Positions 36,968 to 43,341 of a stretch of DNA of 43,341 nt are shown one piece after another. The DNA comes from Desulfobacterales bacterium (GTDB lineage Bacteria > Desulfobacterota > Desulfobacteria > Desulfobacterales > JASJAZ01): contig JASJAZ010000022.1 of the NCBI GenBank assembly GCA_030066785.1, positions 1 to 43,341 of the forward strand, read 5' to 3'. Position 1 is the stretch's first letter. Each line of letters opens with the position of its first letter. Both the position numbers and the translations under genes were made by a program. The notes beneath the pieces were generated by a model. The model was not told the DNA's origin. It ran no database searches and saw nothing but the letters and a program-made list of their open reading frames with translations.

Positions 36968-38359
36968 TTAGCTGTCTGCAAGCTCGGTTTTGTCCGATGG
37001 ATTGGATGGTGATTCGGTTTCAATAGCGTCTGATTCGGTTTCAGTGTCGCCAACTTCGTCAGGCGGCACCTCCTCATTTTCATCTGCCTCACTAGACGCT
37101 ATGACTTCGATATCTTCGAGCAATCCATTAACATATTGTTGCGCGATATCAATTAATTCCTCGGCCTTTGTTTCATCAATATCACGAATATCGATCAGCT
37201 CCTCAACGGTGGCTTTGCTAAGTTCTTCAGCTGAGAAAAATCCTTTTTCATACAGTGCATCCGCCAGGCTCATGCCCACGCCCGGCAACGATACCAGGGT
37301 TTGATAATTGTCCATCATGGCTTCGCTGTAACTGCTTTCGCTCTTAACATCCAGGTTCCAAGCGGTCAGCCTGGATGCCAAGCGTACATTTTGGCCTCTT
37401 TTGCCGATGGCCACCGATAAGTATTCATCCGGTACGATGACCTCCATTGTTTGGTTGCCTTCGTCAATGATCACCCGGGAAATCTCTGCAGGGGCCAACG
37501 CGTTGCATACATATTTCGCGGGGTCCAAATGATAGGTGATGATATCAATTTTTTCGCCCCGCAATTCTTGAACCACATTTTGAACACGACTACCCTTCAT
37601 TCCAACACAGGCGCCCACAGGGTCGATATCGGCATCATTGGAGGTGACGGCAATTTTTGCGCGACTGCCGGGTTCGCGGGCTGCGCCCATGATGCTGACA
37701 ATGCCTTCGCTAATCTCAGGAACTTCCGTTTTAAACAGATTGATCAAGAATTCCGGATGGGCCCGCGACAACAAAATTTGGGGGCCACGCGACTCATGGT
37801 AAACATCTAAAATCAATGCACGCACGCGATCGCCACGGCGGTAGTTTTCTTTGGGCACTTGCTCGCGTACCGGCATCACGCCTTCGGTATTGCCCAGGTT
37901 TACGATAATGTCACCGCGATCAAATCGTTGCACGATACCATTAATAATTTCACCCTTGCGATCAATGAAGTTTGCATAGACGGCATCACGTTCAGCATCT
38001 TTCATTTTTTGAATAATAACCTGTTTGGCAGACTGCGCCGCGATTCGTCCGAAAGTGGTTGTATCCATCTTGGTGCCGAGGCTGTCGCCAACTTCGCACT
38101 CGGGATCGAGTTTCTTGCCTTCCGTCATAGAAATTTGAAGATCCGGTTCGGTGATTTCTTCGACCACTTCTTTAAATTGGAACACTTCTATTTCGCCATT
38201 TTCTTCGTTGTACTGCACCTCAATGTCGACCTTGCTGCCAAATCTTTTCCGGGCGGCAGACCGCAAGGCTTCTTCTAACGCTTTGATGAGAATCAGCCGG
38301 TCGATACCTTTATCACGGCTAACTTGATCGACCACGCGTTTAATGTCTGAAATATGCAT
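36968..38359 (-). CDS. nusA: Transcription termination/antitermination factor NusA
   Basis: This 463-residue RNA polymerase-binding elongation factor has an N-terminal polymerase-binding domain (about 1-125), S1 (about 132-200) and two KH domains (about 205-345; [14 protein letters not shown] and [12 protein letters not shown]). Helix-hairpin-helix repeats at about 355-420 ([18 protein letters not shown]) follow. The last 45 residues are strongly acidic and Ser/Thr-rich, which is longer than many NusA tails. The ATG follows GGAG. It is 18 bp from rimP. Confidence 0.97.
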   Translation of the reverse strand: MHISDIKRVVDQVSRDKGIDRLILIKALEEALRSAARKRFGSKVDIEVQYNEENGEIEVFQFKEVVEEITEPDLQISMTEGKKLDPECEVGDSLGTKMDTTTFGRIAAQSAKQVIIQKMKDAERDAVYANFIDRKGEIINGIVQRFDRGDIIVNLGNTEGVMPVREQVPKENYRRGDRVRALILDVYHESRGPQILLSRAHPEFLINLFKTEVPEISEGIVSIMGAAREPGSRAKIAVTSNDADIDPVGACVGMKGSRVQNVVQELRGEKIDIITYHLDPAKYVCNALAPAEISRVIIDEGNQTMEVIVPDEYLSVAIGKRGQNVRLASRLTAWNLDVKSESSYSEAMMDNYQTLVSLPGVGMSLADALYEKGFFSAEELSKATVEELIDIRDIDETKAEELIDIAQQYVNGLLEDIEVIASSEADENEEVPPDEVGDTETESDAIETESPSNPSDKTELADS

Positions 38360-38377
38360 AAAAATTCTCCACTTAGC

Positions 38378-38893
38378 TTAGGCCAGTCTTGCTCTGTCAA
38401 TAATACCATAAGGAATTTTAACGGTATGGTTATTAATTGAAAGAGCGATCATCTCTTTGGATGCTCCAACTAAAACTCCGGTAAAATTTTTTTGTCCGTT
38501 AATGGCTTCCATCGTTTTGATTTTAGCCTTTTTACCCTTAAAACGATCAAAATCAACCAGTTTCGATAGTGGGCGTTTCGAACCTGGGGAAGACACTTCT
38601 AAGTTGTAAGGTTCTTGAATGTCGAACTGCACATCCAAAAGATCATTTAACTGGCGGCTGACAAAGGCACAATCATCCAGCGTCACGCCACCTGATTTGT
38701 CGATATATACTCTTAGTGTTCGGCCATGTGATTCTCGTTGGCATTCAACATGCACCAGTTCTAATCCTTCAGCACGACACAAATTATCTGCCATTTTCTG
38801 AATGCGTGGCACCAATTTTTCCAATGTCTCCATTGTTGGTTGTGGTGCTCGCTTTTTTGTATGGCTGCGCCGATCCTTTGAATGCTTTTTCAC
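38378..38893 (-). CDS. rimP: Ribosome maturation factor RimP
   Basis: This 171-residue 30S assembly factor has the family pattern LELVHVECQRESHGRTLRVYIDKSGGVTLDDC, with typical DIQEPYNLEVSSPGSKRPL downstream. The start at GTG 38893 gives a basic, His/Lys-rich N-terminal extension; an alternative ATG lies at 38833, and neither has a strong ribosome site. It is the first gene of the rimP-nusA-infB cluster and begins about 35 bp after the tRNA terminator. Confidence 0.93.
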   Translation of the reverse strand: MKKHSKDRRSHTKKRAPQPTMETLEKLVPRIQKMADNLCRAEGLELVHVECQRESHGRTLRVYIDKSGGVTLDDCAFVSRQLNDLLDVQFDIQEPYNLEVSSPGSKRPLSKLVDFDRFKGKKAKIKTMEAINGQKNFTGVLVGASKEMIALSINNHTVKIPYGIIDRARLA

Positions 38894-38925
38894 AGAGCGT
38901 TAAAAATAATCCTTGCATGATTACT

Positions 38926-38957
38926 AAAAAATAAAAAAACGGGCGTTTGCCCGTTTT
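38926..38957 (-). terminator. Rho-independent terminator after tRNA-Gly
   Basis: The stem AAAACGGGC (38936-38944) pairs with GCCCGTTTT (38949-38957) around a GTTT loop. On the minus strand it is followed by a T-rich tail at 38939-38926. It would end the tRNA transcript about 140 nt after the gene and insulate it from rimP. Confidence 0.8.
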
Positions 38958-39095
38958 CCTGCAATTAGGTAGACCGTCAGTTTGGATTGCGAACTTTAAC
39001 CGCTCATGCTTACTACCATACGAAAAAATTAAGTCCAAACCACATAAAAACACTACCCTCCGCCGACCTTTACCAAAAAAAAGGGCGAACTTCGG

Positions 39096-39171
39096 TGGAG
39101 CGGGCAACGAGATTCGAACTCGCGACACCAAGCTTGGGAAGCTTGTACTCTACCAGCTGAGCTATGCCCGC
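39096..39171 (-). tRNA. tRNA-Gly, anticodon CCC, CCA end encoded
   Basis: The 76-nt cloverleaf on the minus strand has acceptor GCGGGCA/TGCCCGC with U73, a D arm GCTC..GAGT, anticodon stem CAAGC/GCTTG with loop TTCCCAA (anticodon CCC at 39138-39136), and a T arm GCGAG/CTCGT with TTCGAAT. The CCA tail is genomic (39098-39096). U73 and the anticodon agree on glycine. Confidence 0.95.
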
Positions 39172-39184
39172 TCGTCAAACCATC

Positions 39185-39213
39185 TAAATAGGACAGATTG
39201 CTATGTTTGTCAA
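39185..39213 (-). promoter_or_regulatory. Promoter of tRNA-Gly
   Basis: On the minus strand a consensus TTGACA (39213-39208) is followed by a 17-bp spacer and TATTTA (39190-39185), placing the start a few bases before the tRNA at 39171. The -10 is weak. Confidence 0.55.
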
Positions 39214-39232
39214 CGATTTTAAAAATAATATT

Positions 39233-39249
39233 CGGCCTGTTATCGGCCG
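39233..39249 (-). terminator. Probable terminator of the pheS-pheT-merR transcript
   Basis: CGGCC/GGCCG form a 5-bp GC stem with a 7-nt loop directly after the MerR stop. On the minus strand it is followed by AATATTATTTTTAAAA, a broken U-rich tail, so termination may be incomplete. Confidence 0.5.
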
Positions 39250-39255
39250 TATGCA

Positions 39256-39642
39256 TTATTCGGTGGGAGGGCGGTTCAACAAATCACGGATGTGGATCAA
39301 TTCCGCCCGAATTTCGCTCAAGGTGGCCTGCGTGGATGTGTCGATGGCGGTTTTTGTGGATGTTTCTGAAGTGCCACGGGTAGATTTGGCAAGCCGCTGC
39401 CGAGCACCTTCGATGGTGAATTTTTTTTCATGCAACAGGTGCTTGATTTTTAGAACCATTTCAACATCTTTTTTGCGATAGAGACGTTGGCCGGCGGGGG
39501 TGCGTTGTGGTTTCAGTTTCTTAAACTCACCTTCCCAAAAACGCAGGACATACGTTGGCAATCCGGTTAATTTGCCAACCTCACCGATCTTGAAATACAA
39601 TTTTTCCGGAATTTGGACTTCTAAAGATGTCTTTTCAGTCAT
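39256..39642 (-). CDS. MerR-family transcriptional regulator
   Basis: This 128-residue protein has a MerR winged helix-turn-helix at about 15-85: YFKIGEVGKLTGLPTYVLRFWEGEFKKLKPQRTPAGQRLYRKKDVE. A coiled-coil-like region follows. There are no metal-binding cysteines, so it is not a metal sensor of the classical MerR kind. Its position after pheT is a very common one in delta- and other proteobacteria, but its targets are unknown. It starts 29 bp after pheT. Confidence 0.92.
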   Translation of the reverse strand: MTEKTSLEVQIPEKLYFKIGEVGKLTGLPTYVLRFWEGEFKKLKPQRTPAGQRLYRKKDVEMVLKIKHLLHEKKFTIEGARQRLAKSTRGTSETSTKTAIDTSTQATLSEIRAELIHIRDLLNRPPTE

Positions 39643-39671
39643 TTTTTCCGTCGGCAGTCGTGTGGCAATCG

Positions 39672-42089
39672 TTAATCGGATGGTAGCGTAGCGTTAAACT
39701 CTGCGATTAACGCGTCAATTAATTTTTTATGAAGGACGTTAACCGTTTCATCTTCCAAAGTTGTTTTAGATGATCGGTAAGTGATTCGAAAAGAAACGCT
39801 CTTCTTACCGACCGGAACCGGTTCGCCCATAAAAACGTCAAACAAATATAAATCTTCTACGAGTTCTTCGTCAATAATTTTTACATTTTTAAAAAGACGC
39901 GCCGCTTCAATTTTTTCATCCACAATAATCGTTGCATCGCGTGTTGTTGCCGGAAACTTAGGAATTGCCGTGTAATATATCGCTGTGGGCACTGCTTCTG
40001 CTAAGCGTTGTAGGTCTATTTCGAAAAAGAAGACGTTTTGTTTAAGATTAAAAGCGCGCATGGTGCCCGGATTGATTTCACCTAAAATTCCCAGATTTTG
40101 TTCGCCAATCATAATTTTAGCGCTGCAGCCTTCTTTGGTGTAGGCACAGGCCTCTGCCGGTAATGCTGTGAATTCGGCCTTTTGGATATGCAAGCCCCTA
40201 AGCAGGCCCTCGACGGCACCTTTTAAATCATAAAAATCGCACTCGCTTTCCTTACTATGCCAGGCGCCATCGAAGCGTTTGCCGCTCCAACAGCCGGCTA
40301 CGATTTCAGATTCATCGGGCAGTTTGGGGGGGGCATTGCTTACAAATATTTTACCCACTTCAAACAGTTTCAGATGGCGTGACTGTTGGTTGATATTACG
40401 GTGCATCGTTTCCAATAATCCGGGCGCCAGAGAGGTACGCATAACGGTCTGATCTTCGGTTAATGGGTTAAGAATGGCAACTGTTTGGCGGCGCTGATCA
40501 TCGTTTGGATAGCTGAGCCGATCACAGGCCAAAGCGTCCATGAAACTGTAGTTGATGGTCTCTGTGAAACCAAATCCGGTCAGTAGCTCTTTGACCCGTT
40601 GCCTCAAGGCAATGATGGGTGTAACGGCATGCGTATCGGCCGCCATATGGGGAAAAGTGGGCGGAATATTGTTATAGCCTGATAGGCGTGCCACTTCTTC
40701 CATCAAATCTTCCGGTCGGCTGATGTCAACCCGAAAGGATGGTGGTTCAACCACCAATTCATCTGAACCATTATTGCTGACCGACAATTCAATTGATTCA
40801 AGCAGCGCCTTGATTTGTTTCCGTGATAAATCGGTTCCGAGCAAACGGTTGGTTTTGGCGGTGCTTAGATGAACAGTTGGTGTCTGCACCGGCGCCGGGT
40901 GTTCATCGATCAGCCCCTCAACGAGTTGGCCGTCTCCGATTTCCAACATCAGTTCGGTGGCGCGATTCAGTGCTTTGACGGTACCCTGCGGATCCACACC
41001 TCTTTCAAAACGATATGATGCGTCGGTGCCCATACCCAGGGCCTTGGCAGTTTTGCGAATACTGGTGGGGCTAAAATAAGCGCTTTCAATCAATACCCGC
41101 GTAGAGTCGGTTTCGATTTCGGAATTAAGACCACCCATGACCCCCCCGATCGCCACTGGTTTTTCACCGTCGCAGATCATGAGCATGTGGTCACTTAAAT
41201 GGCGCTCTTTTTCATCCAAACTCACAAAGGTTTCGTTTTTGTGGGCGGTGCGCACCACAATCCGGTTTTCGGCTAATCGATCAAAATCAAAGGCGTGCAA
41301 TGGTTGCCCGGTCTCCAGCATTACAAAGTTGGTGATATCAACAATATTATTGATGGGACGCTGGCCCACTGACAGTAAACGCTCCTGCAGCCAGAAAGGT
41401 GAGGGCGCCACTTTGATGCCTTCAATTAGTCGAGCGGCATAGCGCGGACAATGATCGGGATTTTCGATTTTAACCGAAGCTAGATCATGAATCCGGTTTC
41501 CGGTATTCGTGATGGTGGTAACGGGGTAGTTAATTTTAGATTGTTGGAAGGCGGCAATTTCACGGGCGATGCCTAAAACGCTGGCGCAATCGGGCCGGTT
41601 GGGGGTTAAATCAATCTCAATTACAGGATCGGATAGATTCAAAGCCTCGGCAAGTTTGGCGCCTGATCGCAAATCTTGCTCCAGCTCCATGATACCGCTT
41701 TTTTGTGAGCCAAGCGCTAATTCAATTTCGCTGCAAAGCATGCCTTCAGAAACTTGTCCGCGAATGGTTCCCTTTTTTAGGGTGTTGCCATCAGGCAAAA
41801 CAGTGCCCGGCAGGGCTAAAGGCGCCAACATGTCTGTTTTCACATTGGGTGCGCCGCAAACAACCGAAACCTGGCGGCGGCCTACATCGACCAAGCAGAG
41901 GGTGAGCCGATCAGCGTTGGGATGGGGTTGAACGTCAATAATTTTGCCAACAAGCACAGTGTCCAGGTAGTGGTATCGATCGACAACGGTCTCAACTTCC
42001 AGGCCCACCATTGTCAATGCTTCGGTCAATTCATCGATGGGCATCTGAATCGGCAGGTAATCTTGGAGCCAACTTATACTTACTTTCAT
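39672..42089 (-). CDS. pheT: Phenylalanine--tRNA ligase beta subunit
   Basis: This 805-residue subunit forms the alpha2-beta2 synthetase. Residues about 40-150 are the tRNA-binding EMAP-like domain (VGKIIDVQPHPNADRLTLCLVDVG). The B3/B4 editing region (SSPFWLQERLLSVGQRPINNIVDITNFVMLETGQP), B5 and catalytic-like core follow. The C-terminal anticodon-binding FDX-ACB domain (FPATTRDATIIVDE) is complete. The length is typical. The ATG has no strong ribosome site, and pheS ends 86 bp upstream. Confidence 0.98.
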   Translation of the reverse strand: MKVSISWLQDYLPIQMPIDELTEALTMVGLEVETVVDRYHYLDTVLVGKIIDVQPHPNADRLTLCLVDVGRRQVSVVCGAPNVKTDMLAPLALPGTVLPDGNTLKKGTIRGQVSEGMLCSEIELALGSQKSGIMELEQDLRSGAKLAEALNLSDPVIEIDLTPNRPDCASVLGIAREIAAFQQSKINYPVTTITNTGNRIHDLASVKIENPDHCPRYAARLIEGIKVAPSPFWLQERLLSVGQRPINNIVDITNFVMLETGQPLHAFDFDRLAENRIVVRTAHKNETFVSLDEKERHLSDHMLMICDGEKPVAIGGVMGGLNSEIETDSTRVLIESAYFSPTSIRKTAKALGMGTDASYRFERGVDPQGTVKALNRATELMLEIGDGQLVEGLIDEHPAPVQTPTVHLSTAKTNRLLGTDLSRKQIKALLESIELSVSNNGSDELVVEPPSFRVDISRPEDLMEEVARLSGYNNIPPTFPHMAADTHAVTPIIALRQRVKELLTGFGFTETINYSFMDALACDRLSYPNDDQRRQTVAILNPLTEDQTVMRTSLAPGLLETMHRNINQQSRHLKLFEVGKIFVSNAPPKLPDESEIVAGCWSGKRFDGAWHSKESECDFYDLKGAVEGLLRGLHIQKAEFTALPAEACAYTKEGCSAKIMIGEQNLGILGEINPGTMRAFNLKQNVFFFEIDLQRLAEAVPTAIYYTAIPKFPATTRDATIIVDEKIEAARLFKNVKIIDEELVEDLYLFDVFMGEPVPVGKKSVSFRITYRSSKTTLEDETVNVLHKKLIDALIAEFNATLPSD

Positions 42090-42175
42090 TTTCTGTTAAC
42101 CTGTAAGAATTGACTTTGGTTGTGCAAGCGTATGGCTTGTCAATGATGGGCAACGCCTTATCATATTGAATCTAA

Positions 42176-43183
42176 TCAGAATTGATGTAAAAAGCGGATG
42201 TCGTTTTCGAAAAATTTGCGGATATCATCAATTCGGTACTTGAGCATGGCAATACGCTCGACACCCATGCCGAATGCAAATCCGGTATATTTTTGGGTAT
42301 CATAGTGAACATTTTCAAATACTGCTGGATGTACCATGCCAGAGCCCAGCACTTCCAGCCAGCCGGTATGTGAACATACACGACAACCATCACCGCGGCA
42401 AATAACGCATAGAATATCGACTTCCGCACTTGGTTCGGTAAAAGGGAAAAAACTGGGACGAAACCGCAGGCTTGTCTGTTCATCAAACATCTGATGCACA
42501 AATGCGGTCAAGACACCCTTCAGGTCGCCGAACGACACATTTTCATCAACCAGCAAACCTTCCACTTGATGAAACATCGGCGTATGGGTCAAGTCCGAAT
42601 CGCATCGAAAGACCTTGCCGGGTGCAATAACCTGTACAGGCGGTTGCTGTTTTTCCATTATGCGGATTTGAAGCGGTGACGTATGGGTTCGCAAAACCAT
42701 ATTATCAGTAACGAAAAAGGTATCTTGCATATCTCGTGCGGGATGGTTTTTGGGAAAATTGAGAGCTTCAAAATTGTACCAATCGGTTTCAATTTCAGGG
42801 CCTTCAGCAACGTCAAAACCCATACGGGCGAAGATATCGCAAATTTGGTGCATAACTTGGGTCACTGGGTGATAGGACCCCGCATAGACAGTGCGCCCGG
42901 GCAGCGAAACATCCAACTGGTCTACAGATAAGCTTAAACCGCTTTCAATTGTTTCGATGGCTTGCTTAAATGAGTTGTCTAAAAATTGTTTTAATTCGTT
43001 GGCAGCTTTACCAGCGACGGGTCTTGCTTGTACGGGTAGCTGCGATATATTGCGCAAATATTGCGTGACAACCCCCTTGCGCCCCAGATATTTGAGGGTC
43101 AGAGCCTGAATGCTTTCTGTATCAGAGGCTTTCTCGAGCTCCTGCAACGCACTTGTTTTGATTTGTTCGATGGTTTGTTCCAC
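42176..43183 (-). CDS. pheS: Phenylalanine--tRNA ligase alpha subunit
   Basis: The 335-residue catalytic subunit of the synthetase is present. An N-terminal coiled coil (about 1-85) for tRNA contact precedes the class II core with motif 2 (FHQVEGLLVD) and motif 3 (GFAFGMGVERIAML). GSGMVHPAVF is also typical. The gene starts with GTG at 43183, with AGGATC about 10 nt upstream. Upstream genes, usually rplT, are outside the window. Confidence 0.97.
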   Translation of the reverse strand: MEQTIEQIKTSALQELEKASDTESIQALTLKYLGRKGVVTQYLRNISQLPVQARPVAGKAANELKQFLDNSFKQAIETIESGLSLSVDQLDVSLPGRTVYAGSYHPVTQVMHQICDIFARMGFDVAEGPEIETDWYNFEALNFPKNHPARDMQDTFFVTDNMVLRTHTSPLQIRIMEKQQPPVQVIAPGKVFRCDSDLTHTPMFHQVEGLLVDENVSFGDLKGVLTAFVHQMFDEQTSLRFRPSFFPFTEPSAEVDILCVICRGDGCRVCSHTGWLEVLGSGMVHPAVFENVHYDTQKYTGFAFGMGVERIAMLKYRIDDIRKFFENDIRFLHQF

Positions 43184-43283
43184 TGTGGGATGATCCTGCG
43201 ACTGGGCCTAAAACGAAAACCGGGCAGGTACCGTTCAAGGGTTAGCTAAAACGCAATTTTAATAATCATCTGTTAATGTCACT

Positions 43284-43321
43284 GGGTGCCCTGAAGCAGA
43301 CAAAAGACAGTGGGGGCACCC
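43284..43321 (-). repeat. Hairpin upstream of pheS
   Basis: GGGTGCCC (43284-43291) and GGGCACCC (43314-43321) form a perfect 8-bp stem with a 22-nt loop, about 100 nt before pheS. On the minus strand no T-run follows, so it is not a simple terminator. It could be a leader hairpin for pheS control or a processing site after the upstream gene. Confidence 0.4.
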
Positions 43322-43341
43322 TCCGCGGTCAGTTATATATG

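Overview
The window is probably a chromosomal segment of a Desulfobacterota (former Deltaproteobacteria) bacterium, most likely a sulfate-reducer relative such as a Desulfobacterales member. The evidence is a class III-type multiheme cytochrome c (24105-24608), a DUF362/ferredoxin protein, a YkgJ cysteine-cluster protein, a PilZ/cNMP/kinase signalling protein, and the gene order rimP-nusA-infB-ylxP-rbfA-nrnA-truB-rpsO-pnp-M16 peptidase. No phage, transposase, CRISPR array or rRNA was seen. The taxonomic call is inference; no marker could be searched.

Layout. (1) 1-8650 is a signalling region. It holds a 5'-truncated secreted protein of unknown function, a GAF-SpoIIE (PP2C-type) phosphatase, a divergent UspA-like protein, a PilZ/cyclic-nucleotide-binding/Ser-Thr kinase fusion, a GAF-containing sigma54 activator, a small secreted two-cysteine protein and a stand-alone PilZ protein. 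(2) 8793-15807 is a tripartite RND efflux cluster on the minus strand: tetR, then tolC-like, then adaptor, then RND pump. A promoter with a palindromic operator lies in front of tetR. (3) 16112-23860 holds a toroid-fold protein paired with an amidohydrolase, a translationally coupled cheD-HDOD pair, a cysteine-cluster protein, a DUF362 ferredoxin protein, an unknown polytopic membrane protein and an orphan CheY-like receiver. (4) 24105-27724 holds a tetraheme cytochrome, an MBL-fold hydrolase, an OsmC protein, a YycJ-type MBL protein and dUTPase. (5) 27805-38893 is the conserved minus-strand translation/RNA-metabolism cluster. (6) 39096-43183 holds tRNA-Gly(CCC), a MerR-family regulator, pheT and pheS, all minus strand.

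Most notable observation: the periplasmic adaptor of the RND pump (12113-13510) carries, between its N-terminal membrane anchor and its lipoyl/hairpin core, about 80 residues that align without gaps to the coiled-coil/C-gate part of bacterial DNA gyrase subunit A. I know of no function for such a segment in an efflux adaptor. The second is the PilZ + cNMP + kinase fusion, in which the recognisable ligand and catalytic residues of all three domains are present, in a neighbourhood with a PP2C-type phosphatase and a second PilZ protein. Several non-coding palindromic structures are also recorded, the best being a nested inverted repeat at 7985-8093 and a 31-nt palindrome at 3061-3091.
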